Shown here: in pieces, positions 34,825-43,351 of the stretch
Layout: every line of letters starts with the position of its first letter
How positions within the stretch are numbered: position 1 is the first letter of the stretch
NCBI GenBank assembly: GCA_964481425.1
Contig: CAYZTM010000001.1
Coordinates: 1-64,000 of the forward strand
Reading direction: 5' to 3'
DNA from: MKUN01 sp964481425
Lineage (GTDB): Bacteria; Bacteroidota; Bacteroidia; Chitinophagales; Chitinophagaceae
Length of the DNA stretch: 64,000 nucleotides
Position numbers and translations under genes: made by a program
Notes under the pieces: model-generated
Seen by the model: the letters and a program-made list of their open reading frames with translations, nothing else
What the model was told of the DNA's origin: nothing
Database searches by the model: none

Positions 34825-36477
34825 TTACTTGCGAATACTTAAGGGCTTAATATTTGCATCATTTTTGTGTGAAGTATGCACCATCGGGGTGATCTGCAAT
34901 GATTTCGGTTTCCCTAACTCTACCGGTGTCAGGTATTTACCTTTGTTCTGAGCAGATTTTTCTACTTCAGGTACTACGCGGTGCGCATTTGCCCATGCAT
35001 CTTGCCTGATGCCGGTTACCTGCCAGCTTACTTCTACATTTGGCACGCTGGTTTTTATTGTGAATTTGTTGTTCTGTACTTTTTCAGCAACTATGGCTTG
35101 TGCGAAAGTGCCGATCACAGTAAGCTGGTAGCGATAGTCTTTGTTTTCAGCCTGGAAGTAAGATGGTAATTCTACTACTGCAACACCATTCGCATCAGTA
35201 ACTATGTTTCCGTTATAGATGTTCATCATGTCAGGGCTTTCAACAAAACTGTGTATCAGGTATTTGTTGGCCGGATCAAGCGGGTGGTCTATTTTGAAGG
35301 TACCGGAAAGTTTTGATAAAGTACCGTTTACATGCACATCACCATCAAAATAACCGGCATAGTCATAGACCTGGCCGGAACCATCGCTGTTACCATATAC
35401 ACCTATGTTAGTATTATTGAAGCCGCCGGAATAGGAAGTAGCAAAACCCGATACACCAAAAGATGCTACGTCGTTGTAAGAATCGCCTTCCATACCCGTG
35501 GACTGAGCGCTACCATTGGTTGATGATGACTCACCAAGCCCAAGCACACCAACCTGCGGGCCCGCGCCTTCCACACCAAAGCCATATAGCTTATTTAAGC
35601 TGGCCTGTAGGGTAGTGGCGAGCAGACCTACATGTGTAGCATCGGTAGATCCACCATATTCAGACCTCATAATGCCGTAGGAAGAAGTATTGGCCGCAGA
35701 ATATGAATTGACCCAAAGGCCAACTGTATCAGCGGTTGATTTTATTTCCATTTTCCCCCTTGGGGTTGTAGTGCCGAGGCCTATCCGGTTCGTTGTCGAG
35801 TTTTCATACATCAGTGAGTTACCACCAGTAGTAGCGGCGGTAAATTTCATTAAGTAATCAGTTGTACCATTGATGTTAGCACTACCGGCGGGTCCTGTAG
35901 GGCCGGTTGGGCCTTGCGCGCCGACAGGACCCTGTGGGCCTTGAGCACCGGCAGGCCCTTGTGGGCCTTGCGGACCGTCAGGGCCAACAGGACCAGCAGG
36001 TCCGGTTGCGCCCGTAGCACCAGCAGGGCCTTGGGGGCCAGCAGGGCCGGCAGGGCCGGCAGGCCCTTGCGGTCCGTTATCTGCATATATAGCGTAAGGA
36101 ACGCTTAAAAGTTGTGATACACCTATAGGCTGGTAGTTGCTGCCGCCAGAGGGATCCATCTCAACCTGTATATATTTATCGCCGGTGCCCCATGCTACAC
36201 TGGCAAAACTACCCGCGGTAACATTACCCGTACCAATAGCAAGGTTATAAAGGCCGTAGGCGTTGGTTGTTGCTGTATTTGTTTCCTGGTACACTGTCGG
36301 GCCGCCTGCACTGCCATCGTGTATTGTGATCCTGAGGCCAAGTGCCTGGCTGGCTATCGGTGCACCGCTGCCGTTGCGGGCGATACCCTGGTAATTGAAT
36401 TTTTGTGGTACTTGTGCCCATGCTGTAAGCCCTGTTACAATGATGAGCGCTAACGTTAAGAATAAGTTCTTTTTCAT
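34825..36477 (-). CDS. Collagen-like exported protein
   Basis: This 550-residue protein has a signal peptide (1-21), an N-terminal beta domain (about 22-133, with VPQKFNYQGIARNGSGAPI, common before Bacteroidota collagen-like stretches), 22 uninterrupted Gly-X-Y triplets (135-200) rich in GPA, GPQ and GAT, and a long C-terminal beta region. The latter carries a trimerising or tail-fibre-like segment starting TTDYLMKFTAATTGGNSLMYENST. No clear T9SS tail is visible. Cell-surface adhesion or fibre formation is likely by analogy. Confidence 0.8.
   Translation of the reverse strand: MKKNLFLTLALIIVTGLTAWAQVPQKFNYQGIARNGSGAPIASQALGLRITIHDGSAGGPTVYQETNTATTNAYGLYNLAIGTGNVTAGSFASVAWGTGDKYIQVEMDPSGGSNYQPIGVSQLLSVPYAIYADNGPQGPAGPAGPAGPQGPAGATGATGPAGPVGPDGPQGPQGPAGAQGPQGPVGAQGPTGPTGPAGSANINGTTDYLMKFTAATTGGNSLMYENSTTNRIGLGTTTPRGKMEIKSTADTVGLWVNSYSAANTSSYGIMRSEYGGSTDATHVGLLATTLQASLNKLYGFGVEGAGPQVGVLGLGESSSTNGSAQSTGMEGDSYNDVASFGVSGFATSYSGGFNNTNIGVYGNSDGSGQVYDYAGYFDGDVHVNGTLSKLSGTFKIDHPLDPANKYLIHSFVESPDMMNIYNGNIVTDANGVAVVELPSYFQAENKDYRYQLTVIGTFAQAIVAEKVQNNKFTIKTSVPNVEVSWQVTGIRQDAWANAHRVVPEVEKSAQNKGKYLTPVELGKPKSLQITPMVHTSHKNDANIKPLSIRK
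35878..36075 (-). repeat. Gly-X-Y (collagen-like) coding repeat
   Basis: About 198 bases encode 22 GXY triplets of the collagen-like protein. The GGxCCx nine-base periodicity makes it prone to slippage, so copy number may vary between strains and be unreliable in a short-read assembly. Confidence 0.85.
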
Positions 36478-36498
36478 TTGGTTCGTTATTAAAGGGTT

Positions 36499-37020
36499 TT
36501 AATTGTTTGATTTAATGATCTTGAATGATATTGTTTGGGGTATGCCTTCTTCTGGCTTGTAGCTCACATTCAGCATGTAAGTAGCACTTGCCAGGGCCGC
36601 CATGCTGATGGCTTCTTTGCTTTCACCCGGTTTCACCTTTAGGGACTTCTGTAGGATGGTTTTGCCATTTATGTCCTGGAGCACATAGCTTAATTCGCCT
36701 GTGTGCTCAAGGTTGTAATCGAGCAGAACCGTGTTGATGGCAGGATTGGGATAAACTTTTAGCTGCCTGTCCAGTGTGATCACATTTACACCCGTAGGGA
36801 TGTTGAAGGGTTGCAGTGTGCCTTGCGTTACTACCAGCGAGCCTGAAGTATATGTGCTAATAACTGCCATATCTCCTACAGACCATTCATAGGTATTACC
36901 GCTAAGATTAGCGCTGCCACCTGCAGCATCCAGTGTGCTCGGGCCTATGCTTTGCGCTCTTGCCCGCCCGGTGACAAGAAAGGCAAGAACAATGCTTGCC
37001 ATTATCAGGGTCTTTTTCAT
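36499..37020 (-). CDS. Small T9SS sorting-domain protein
   Basis: This 173-residue protein has a signal peptide (about 1-22, ending ARAQ), a short beta region with SGNTYEWSVGDMAVISTY (about 40-60) and a T9SS type A sorting domain (about 85-173, LKVYPNPAINTVLLDYNL). The non-sorting part is only about 60 residues, so it may be a structural or binding module. It lies 21 bases upstream of the collagen-like gene on the same strand and is probably co-transcribed with it. Confidence 0.75.
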   Translation of the reverse strand: MKKTLIMASIVLAFLVTGRARAQSIGPSTLDAAGGSANLSGNTYEWSVGDMAVISTYTSGSLVVTQGTLQPFNIPTGVNVITLDRQLKVYPNPAINTVLLDYNLEHTGELSYVLQDINGKTILQKSLKVKPGESKEAISMAALASATYMLNVSYKPEEGIPQTISFKIIKSNN

Positions 37021-37229
37021 AAAAATATATTATGGGGTTTTTATTTATTATCAAATGTAAGGGGTAATAACTTGATTTCAAATAATTTAACCGATAATTT
37101 TATAAGTGCTGTAGAATATGAACTTAAAGCAATCCCATTAAATATTCTTAAATTTGAAAAAGTTGAAGAAGTATTTGAGAGGAAAGAATTATTTCTAAAG
37201 AAATTTACAATTCTTTAATAAAAAGCACG

Positions 37230-37237
37230 TACCTTTG
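37230..37237 (+). promoter_or_regulatory. Putative -7 promoter element for the PhaE-like gene
   Basis: TACCTTTG, followed by C, matches the Bacteroidota -7 consensus. It lies 140 bases before the PhaE-like start, so the message would have a leader of roughly 130 bases. Confidence 0.55.
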
Positions 37238-37246
37238 CGGCGCAAA

Positions 37247-37303
37247 ATGGAAGGTAATTCTTACAGGCGCAGGTACAACTATGGGAAAATTAACCAGAAT
37301 TGA
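37247..37303 (+). CDS. Possible 18-residue leader peptide
   Basis: ATG at 37247 opens MEGNSYRRRYNYGKINQN, ending TGA at 37301-37303. It begins about 10 bases after the -7 element, so it would be translated almost without a leader. The sequence is rich in Arg, Tyr and Asn. It could be chance or a regulatory upstream ORF for the abundant, Asn-rich protein downstream. Confidence 0.2.
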   Translation: MEGNSYRRRYNYGKINQN

Positions 37304-37377
37304 CTTGCAATATAGGGAATATCCTTTCTTTATAAAACGTTTAGAAATATATTTTATTAAATAATAAAACTAGCAAA

Positions 37378-38865
37378 ATGGCTAACCAAAACAACATGAA
37401 TTTCGTAGAAAACATGATCGATGCACAGAAAGAAGTAATGGATACTGTTGCAGAGAACACAAAGAAATTCGCCAATGGCAACACTATGGTAAAGGATACC
37501 GTAGAAAAAAGCAGCGAATGGTACAAGAACTGGTTGGACAATCAAAAAAACTTCTTTGCTAAAGGTGCTACCAAAGCAAATGAAATGAACGAAAACGCAC
37601 AGGAAAACGCTTCTAAACTGAACGAATTCTATCAGAACTGGTTCAACACACAAATGAACTGGGCGAAGCAAATGTGGGAAATGAACATGGACTGGACAAA
37701 GAAAGCTACTCAGCAGAACACTGTCAATGACCCGATGGCTGCATGGAGCAACTGGACTAATGGCTGGAATACTTGGATGAACAACATGAGCAACCAAAGC
37801 AATTGGATGAACCAATACAATAACTGGATGAACCAAATGCAGCAGGCTAACCCTTTTAACATGGAAGCCTGGAAAAAGGCTGCTGAAAATTGGACAGGCA
37901 TCTTCAACCAGTACTATGAAATGCTGAATAACAATTTTGCTGATTGGCAGAAAAACATGCAGAATGGTACGGTACAGGATGCTTATCGCAACATGGTGAA
38001 CGTGAATGAAGGCTTCACCAAGTTCTACCAGATGTGGGCCCCTATGTGGAAGTCTATACAGGAAAAAACATTTAACATGGATATGTACAAGCAGTTCATC
38101 AACCCTGAAATGTACAAAGACCTGATGGACAAATATTTTGGTTTCATGCCTGAAGGTACACGCCAATACATGCAGAACATGAGCAACATGATGCAGGATG
38201 GCATGAAGCAAATGGGTGGTATGAGCATGAGTAACTACCAGCAGATGCGCAGCATGATGAATGGTATGATGCCTATGAACAGCAACGAAATGTTTGCCGG
38301 TATGCTGAATGGCTACAATACATGGTACAACATGATGAACGAGGCTTATGCTCCGCTCACCAAAATGATGACGCCTAACCAGTACACCAAGACCATGAAC
38401 GAGTGGAACGATATATCGAACCGCATCATGGTGTACAATATAAAGAATGCCGAGCTGCAGTATATGATCTATGCACAGGGTTCGCAGGTAATGGACAAGC
38501 TGGCTGAGAATATTCTCGGTAAAATAGAGAACGGTACTGACGTTAACAGCATGATGGCCCTTTACCAGGAATGGCTGAACATCAGCGACAAGGTGTTCGT
38601 TTCATTGTTCGAGAGTGATGAATACAGCAAACTGATGGCTGAAGTAAGCGCTATGCAACTGAAACTGCGCAAAGACATCGAGAACCAGATGGAGAAATTC
38701 ATGGTTGGTATCCCGGTAGCTACACGTAGCGAAATGGATGAACTGTACAAGACCATTTACGAACTGAAAAAGCAAGTTCGTCAACTGGAAAAAATGCTGG
38801 AAATAGACAGCGTACAGGAAGCTGAAGAAAAAGTAACGACCAAGAAGTCTTCTAAGAAAGCATAA
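37378..38865 (+). CDS. PhaE-like polyhydroxyalkanoate synthase subunit/phasin-like protein, Trp/Met/Asn-rich
   Basis: This 495-residue soluble protein is strongly helical and of extreme composition. It has fifteen tryptophans between residues 48 and 190, often spaced 3, 4 or 7 apart, and sixteen methionines between 265 and 309. The C-terminal segment VATRSEMDELYKTIYELKKQ (about 447-466), followed by a coiled coil, matches the conserved end of PhaE, the non-catalytic subunit of class III PHA synthase. The N-terminal third resembles phasins. Asn codons are mostly AAC and codon use looks tuned for high expression. No phaC is in the window. Granule coating or synthase activation is the best guess. 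A strong terminator follows. Confidence 0.7.
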   Translation: MANQNNMNFVENMIDAQKEVMDTVAENTKKFANGNTMVKDTVEKSSEWYKNWLDNQKNFFAKGATKANEMNENAQENASKLNEFYQNWFNTQMNWAKQMWEMNMDWTKKATQQNTVNDPMAAWSNWTNGWNTWMNNMSNQSNWMNQYNNWMNQMQQANPFNMEAWKKAAENWTGIFNQYYEMLNNNFADWQKNMQNGTVQDAYRNMVNVNEGFTKFYQMWAPMWKSIQEKTFNMDMYKQFINPEMYKDLMDKYFGFMPEGTRQYMQNMSNMMQDGMKQMGGMSMSNYQQMRSMMNGMMPMNSNEMFAGMLNGYNTWYNMMNEAYAPLTKMMTPNQYTKTMNEWNDISNRIMVYNIKNAELQYMIYAQGSQVMDKLAENILGKIENGTDVNSMMALYQEWLNISDKVFVSLFESDEYSKLMAEVSAMQLKLRKDIENQMEKFMVGIPVATRSEMDELYKTIYELKKQVRQLEKMLEIDSVQEAEEKVTTKKSSKKA

Positions 38866-38888
38866 TTGATCGTAATAGATATTAAAGG

Positions 38889-38919
38889 TCCCGCATCGTA
38901 AAAGATGCGGGATTTTTTT
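38889..38919 (+). terminator. Terminator after the PhaE-like gene
   Basis: TCCCGCATC (38889-38897) pairs with GATGCGGGA (38904-38912) across a six-base loop and is followed by seven Ts. Confidence 0.92.
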
Positions 38920-38923
38920 ATGA

Positions 38924-39775
38924 TTACTTATTAGCCCTGAGCATGCGCATATTGCCATGCATGTCTTCTTTTAACCTTACTTCTTTGTAGCCCGCTTCTT
39001 CGAACAGGGCCTGGGTTTGTATGGCAAGGTCCTGGTGCAATTCGCAATAGATGCTGCCGCCATCGTTCAAATGTGATCGCCCTAAAACGGCAATAGCCCG
39101 GTAAAACAACAACGGGTCGCTATCAGGAACGAACAATGCGATGTCTGGTTCATATTCCCGTACATTAATATCCAGTTGCTCTTTTTCGTTTATTGGTATA
39201 TAGGGCGGATTGGAAACAATGATATCGTATTTATCCAATCTCTCACGCTGTTGTTCATCCAGTATATCTAATTGCATTAGTTGAATGGTTGCGTTTAGGT
39301 TTTCTGCGTTTTTGCCGGCTACCACTAAAGCCTCATTGCTGATATCGCAACTGCTTATAGCTGCATGTGGCAGCATGCGTTTCAGCGCGATAGGAATACA
39401 ACCGCTGCCTGTGCCGATATCCAATACCTTTATGTTCCTGCTCCCATTTTCTTCTGCGATCCATTGCACCAGTTCTTCGGTTTCGGGTCGGGGGATGAGT
39501 ACATACTTATTAACCATGTATGGTTCACCGATGAACCATGCTATACCTGTTACGTATTGCAAGGGCTTGCCCTCCAGCAGGGCAGCTTTCATTATATCAT
39601 ATTCCTGCTGTTCGCCCTGGCTGAGTTTTTTTTCTTTATTGAGCAGGCGCTCCGTTTTATCTTTCCCTGTGAGGTGGAGCAATACTTCATGCGCTATGGC
39701 TGAGGCTTCACCTATACCGTATATAGGGCTTAATTCATCCTTCAAACCGTAAAAAGCTGCATGATATGTAAGCAT
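38924..39775 (-). CDS. prmC: Peptide chain release factor N5-glutamine methyltransferase
   Basis: This 283-residue SAM-dependent methyltransferase modifies the GGQ glutamine of release factors. DIGTGSGCIPIAL (119-131) is the SAM-binding motif and NPPYIP (189-194) is the catalytic NPPY motif. An N-terminal helical substrate-binding domain covers about 1-85, and RPETEELV (about 96-103) is the family's conserved linker. It is convergent with the PhaE-like gene and divergent from ribD. Confidence 0.92.
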   Translation of the reverse strand: MLTYHAAFYGLKDELSPIYGIGEASAIAHEVLLHLTGKDKTERLLNKEKKLSQGEQQEYDIMKAALLEGKPLQYVTGIAWFIGEPYMVNKYVLIPRPETEELVQWIAEENGSRNIKVLDIGTGSGCIPIALKRMLPHAAISSCDISNEALVVAGKNAENLNATIQLMQLDILDEQQRERLDKYDIIVSNPPYIPINEKEQLDINVREYEPDIALFVPDSDPLLFYRAIAVLGRSHLNDGGSIYCELHQDLAIQTQALFEEAGYKEVRLKEDMHGNMRMLRANK

Positions 39776-39825
39776 AGGCTGTAAATTAAGTAAATATCGG
39801 GCTAAGCAATTAATTTGCAGACCGG

Positions 39826-40896
39826 ATGCAGGACGAAGTATATATAAGGCGTTGTATAGAACTTGCTGAGCTGGGCAAAGGTAACACAGCCCCTAACCCT
39901 ATGGTGGGCGCTGTACTGGTACACGAAGGAAGGGTGATAGGCGAGGGCTGGCATAGGCTATATGGTGCAGCGCATGCGGAAGTGAATTGCCTGGATAGTG
40001 TTAGCACGGGGGATAAAAAGTATATTTCCCAAAGTACCATGTATGTTAGCCTGGAGCCCTGTGCCCATTATGGCAAAACGCCGCCCTGTGCGTTGAGGCT
40101 GGTGGCTGAAAAGGTGAAAAAAGTAGTGATCGTCAATGTAGACCCTTTTGCAGCAGTAGGTGGTAAAGGAATAGAGATATTACTACAAGGCGGCATAGAC
40201 GTGCTTAGTGATATATTGGAACACGAAGGAGCATGGCTCAATCGCCGTTTCTTTAGCTTCCATACCCGCAGGCGACCTTATATTATCCTCAAATGGGCAC
40301 AGACCCCGGAAGGTCATATTGCACCTTTAGACAAGCGCCGCTACCCGATAACCAACAAAGCCAGTATGCAATTAGTACATAAATGGCGTACCGAAGAGGC
40401 GGCGATAATGGTAGGCTATCACACTGCAATGAATGATGATCCTCAACTGACTGCCAGGCTCTGGCAAGGCAGGCAGCCCTTGCGCATAGTATTGGATAAG
40501 GGCCTGCAGCTGCCGGCCACACATAATGTATTTGATAAGACTACAGGAACATGGATCATCAACGAACGAAAGGAAGCTGTAGAAAGCAATATATCCTGGA
40601 AGCAAATGCTCTTTGATGACAGATTATTGGATACTTTGCTCGCTGCCTTGTATGGAGAGAACAAATTGTCGCTCATCGTAGAGGGTGGGGCCGTATTGCT
40701 TAATTCCTTTATCGAAAAAGGACTTTGGGATGAAGCAAGGATATTTACTGGAAAGGCCTCTTTGGCGGAGGGTATCAAAGCCCCTGTGCTTACCCATGCC
40801 ATCCCTGCGTTTGAGACAGTTATAGACGGTGATCTTCTTCACGTTTACACTAATAAAAACAATCCATATGCCTATGTGCAGGGTATGGAGCTATAA
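39826..40896 (+). CDS. ribD: Bifunctional riboflavin deaminase/reductase
   Basis: This 356-residue enzyme performs the second and third steps of riboflavin synthesis. The N-terminal deaminase (about 1-145) has zinc motif HAE (50-52) and PCAHYGKTPPC (Cys79, Cys88). The C-terminal reductase (about 150-356) begins RPYIILKWAQTPEGHIAP. It is first in a tightly packed run with an EamA transporter, yigZ and queG. Confidence 0.92.
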   Translation: MQDEVYIRRCIELAELGKGNTAPNPMVGAVLVHEGRVIGEGWHRLYGAAHAEVNCLDSVSTGDKKYISQSTMYVSLEPCAHYGKTPPCALRLVAEKVKKVVIVNVDPFAAVGGKGIEILLQGGIDVLSDILEHEGAWLNRRFFSFHTRRRPYIILKWAQTPEGHIAPLDKRRYPITNKASMQLVHKWRTEEAAIMVGYHTAMNDDPQLTARLWQGRQPLRIVLDKGLQLPATHNVFDKTTGTWIINERKEAVESNISWKQMLFDDRLLDTLLAALYGENKLSLIVEGGAVLLNSFIEKGLWDEARIFTGKASLAEGIKAPVLTHAIPAFETVIDGDLLHVYTNKNNPYAYVQGMEL

Positions 40897-40905
40897 AAAA
40901 GGTCA

Positions 40906-41781
40906 ATGAGTTACCTGGTCATCACCATTTTGCTGAACGCCCTGCTTGCAGTTATTTTCAAGCTGTTCCCCCGCTATAATATCAACGCGGTACAGGCCAT
41001 AGTGGTCAATTATTGGGTATGTGTTGTGACCGGCAGCATTTTCCTGGGGCGTTTTCCCATCAATGCAGCAGGTTTTCATCAGCCATGGCTGCCATGGGCC
41101 CTGCTTATTGGTACGGGCTTTTTTACCGTTTTCAATATCATAGCCTATTGCACCCGGGTTGATGGTATTACCACGGCCACCATTGCCAATAAATTGTCGC
41201 TGGCGATACCGGTAACCTTTTCCCTGTTCCTGTATCATGAGCATGCAGGACCTTTAAAAATAGCAGGTATCGTGTTGGCATTCCCGGCTGTTTACCTGAC
41301 CGCAAGGGTGAAGGGAGAAGATAATGCAGTCCCCAACCTCACCTGGCCCGCTTTGCTGTTTATAGGTAGCGGTATGCTCGATACTTTGGTAAAGTACAGT
41401 GAACAAGCCTATCTCGACAGCCCGGAAAAACATGCTGTATTCCCCATCTATACCTTTGCTACTGCAGCAGTGGTGGGTACCCTGACCTTACTATACCTGT
41501 TGCTGGCAAAGAAGACGATACTGCAATTTCGCAATGTAATAGCCGGTATCATATTAGGCATACCCAATTATTTTTCCATTTACTTCCTCATAGTGCTGTT
41601 GCACAGCGACTTCCTGCAGAGTTCGGCGGCAATACCAGTCAATAATATTGGCATATTATTGGCCTCTGCCTTGGCGGGCCTTGTGTTTTTCAGGGAGAAG
41701 GTGACTATCTATCGTATAGTTGGCCTCCTTTTATCAATAGTCGCTATTTTACTTATTGTATTTTCGGACCTGAATGGATGA
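40906..41781 (+). CDS. EamA/DMT-family transporter
   Basis: This 291-residue protein has about ten membrane helices in two halves (1-135 and 145-291), the layout of drug/metabolite exporters. It starts nine bases after ribD and overlaps the next gene by eight bases. A riboflavin-related substrate is conceivable from position only; the family does not reveal it. Confidence 0.82.
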   Translation: MSYLVITILLNALLAVIFKLFPRYNINAVQAIVVNYWVCVVTGSIFLGRFPINAAGFHQPWLPWALLIGTGFFTVFNIIAYCTRVDGITTATIANKLSLAIPVTFSLFLYHEHAGPLKIAGIVLAFPAVYLTARVKGEDNAVPNLTWPALLFIGSGMLDTLVKYSEQAYLDSPEKHAVFPIYTFATAAVVGTLTLLYLLLAKKTILQFRNVIAGIILGIPNYFSIYFLIVLLHSDFLQSSAAIPVNNIGILLASALAGLVFFREKVTIYRIVGLLLSIVAILLIVFSDLNG

Positions 41782-42379
41782 AGTGTTTCAATATAAGACC
41801 TTAGCAGAAGCTAGTACTGCTGAATTTAAGGACAGGGGTAGTAAGTTTCTTGCATATGCCTATGGTATAGCAGGCGCAGATGACGTGAAACTTCGCTTGC
41901 AGGAGTTAAAGAAGCAGCATCCGAAGGCTGTCCACCACTGTTATGCCTATAGAATTGGTACCAATGGCCTGAACTTCAGGGCCAACGATGACGGGGAACC
42001 CTCAGGCAGTGCTGGAAAACCTATTTTGGGTCAGATTGATAGTGCAGGGCTTACCAATACGCTGGTGGTAGTAGTGCGTTACTTTGGTGGCACATTGCTG
42101 GGTGTGCCCGGTCTTATTAATGCGTATAAAACGGTAACTGCCGATGCACTTGCAGCAGCACCTGTTATGGTGCGGTGGATAGAAGAGCAATATGAACTTA
42201 GCTTTGATTACCCGGCAATGGGCGAAGTGATGTACCTGCTGCGCCAAAGCGAGGCGACCATACAGGAGCAGGACCTGCAACTATTTTGTAGGGTAGTAGC
42301 CGGGATTCCCCGGAAGCACTCGGAATTGTATGTGCAAAAGCTTTCCGAAATTCGCGGAGTGAAGGTAGAGAAGAAATGA
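41774..42379 (+). CDS. YigZ/IMPACT-family protein
   Basis: This 201-residue protein has the IMPACT N-terminal domain with the conserved DRGSKFLAYA and HHCYAYRIG...NDDGEPSGSAGKP blocks (about 19-85), and a DUF1949-like C-terminal domain (about 135-199). E. coli YigZ and eukaryotic IMPACT relate to translation control, but the bacterial role is unclear. It overlaps the upstream transporter by eight bases and queG by four (ATGA). Confidence 0.85.
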   Translation: MDEVFQYKTLAEASTAEFKDRGSKFLAYAYGIAGADDVKLRLQELKKQHPKAVHHCYAYRIGTNGLNFRANDDGEPSGSAGKPILGQIDSAGLTNTLVVVVRYFGGTLLGVPGLINAYKTVTADALAAAPVMVRWIEEQYELSFDYPAMGEVMYLLRQSEATIQEQDLQLFCRVVAGIPRKHSELYVQKLSEIRGVKVEKK

Positions 42380-43308
42380 GTTACAGCGCACAAGATGCAA
42401 CGAATAAGATAAAAGCCGAGGCAACACGCCTGGGCTTTGATGCATGCGGCATAGCTGATGCGGTGTACCTGGATGAAGATGCAATACGGTTGCAGGCATG
42501 GCTGGATAAAGGCTACCAGGGAGATATGGCTTATATGGAACGTTACTTCGACCTTCGCACCGATCCACGTAAACTGGTGCCTGGGGCAAAGTCGGTCATA
42601 ACTTTGTTGCTCAACTATTTTCCTGCCCAACGACAACAGGTACAGGCACCGAAGATCGCCAAATATGCCTGGGGACTCGATTACCATTATGTCATCCGTA
42701 ATAAGCTTAATGAGTTGATCGCCTATATAAAAGAAAATATCAGTACCGTAGAGGGCCGTGGATTTGTGGATAGTGCTCCTGTGCTGGAGCGTAGCTGGGC
42801 GATACGTAGTGGGCTGGGCTGGCTGGGCAAGAACGGGAACCTGATTACCAAACACTCAGGATCCTTCTTCTTCATAGCCACGCTTATCACAGACCTTGAG
42901 CTTACTGCTGATGCTCCCTTTGCTACCGACCATTGCGGCACATGTACCCGCTGTATCGATGAGTGCCCTACAAAAGCTATAGTGGCGCCCGGTGAGATAG
43001 ACGGCAGTAAATGCATCTCTTACCTGACCATAGAGCAGAAAGACGAGGAGATATCCAAAGAATTTCACGATAAAATGGAGGGCTGGATGTTTGGCTGCGA
43101 TATCTGCCAGGATGTATGTCCATGGAACCGCTTTTCAAAGCCAACCACAGAGGCTGGTTTTACGCCCTTGCCCGAAGTGCTCAACCTTTCTTTACAGGAA
43201 TGGGAGGAAATGACTGAGGAGACATTTAAAAAGACCTTTAAAAATTCGCCTATATCGCGACCAAAATATAAAGGGATACAGCGCAACATCCGGGCGCTAA
43301 AAAAATAA
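42376..43308 (+). CDS. queG: Epoxyqueuosine reductase
   Basis: This 310-residue cobalamin- and iron-sulfur-dependent reductase performs the last step of queuosine synthesis in tRNA. Two [4Fe-4S] ligand sets are visible: CGTCTRCIDECP (Cys187, 190, 193, 197) and CDICQDVCP (Cys241, 244, 248), with Cys213 completing the set. Asp132 in FVDSAPVLERS is the likely catalytic acid. It overlaps yigZ by ATGA. With gluQ it shows queuosine-modified tRNA in this organism. Confidence 0.93.
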   Translation: MSYSAQDATNKIKAEATRLGFDACGIADAVYLDEDAIRLQAWLDKGYQGDMAYMERYFDLRTDPRKLVPGAKSVITLLLNYFPAQRQQVQAPKIAKYAWGLDYHYVIRNKLNELIAYIKENISTVEGRGFVDSAPVLERSWAIRSGLGWLGKNGNLITKHSGSFFFIATLITDLELTADAPFATDHCGTCTRCIDECPTKAIVAPGEIDGSKCISYLTIEQKDEEISKEFHDKMEGWMFGCDICQDVCPWNRFSKPTTEAGFTPLPEVLNLSLQEWEEMTEETFKKTFKNSPISRPKYKGIQRNIRALKK

Positions 43309-43351
43309 AGGCTAACAAGTCGGCATCACTCCTTTTAGGAAGCAAGGGGGA

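Larger units (their letters stand above)
37021..37377. other. AT-rich regulatory spacer upstream of the PhaE-like gene
   Basis: This 357-base AT-rich stretch holds a good -7 element (37230-37237), a long leader and an 18-codon ORF (37247-37303). A further open frame, 37072-37218 on the plus strand, gives 48 Lys/Glu-rich residues, but its only possible start is TTG. I do not annotate it as a gene. Confidence 0.5.

Noticed and set aside
35850..36108. Antisense and shifted frames through the Gly-X-Y repeat
   Set aside because: Periodic GC-rich repeat DNA leaves several frames open by chance; only the collagen frame is continuous with a signal peptide.
37072..37218. Plus-strand open frame of 48 Lys/Glu-rich residues in the spacer
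   Set aside because: It resembles coding sequence but its only possible start is TTG, it has no known relatives that I can recall and it overlaps a promoter region. Not annotated as a gene.
37357..38211. A 284-codon minus-strand frame rich in His, Phe and Val
   Set aside because: It is the antisense of the Trp/Asn/Met-rich PhaE-like gene, whose AAC and ATG codons give GTT and CAT on the other strand. The composition is a by-product.
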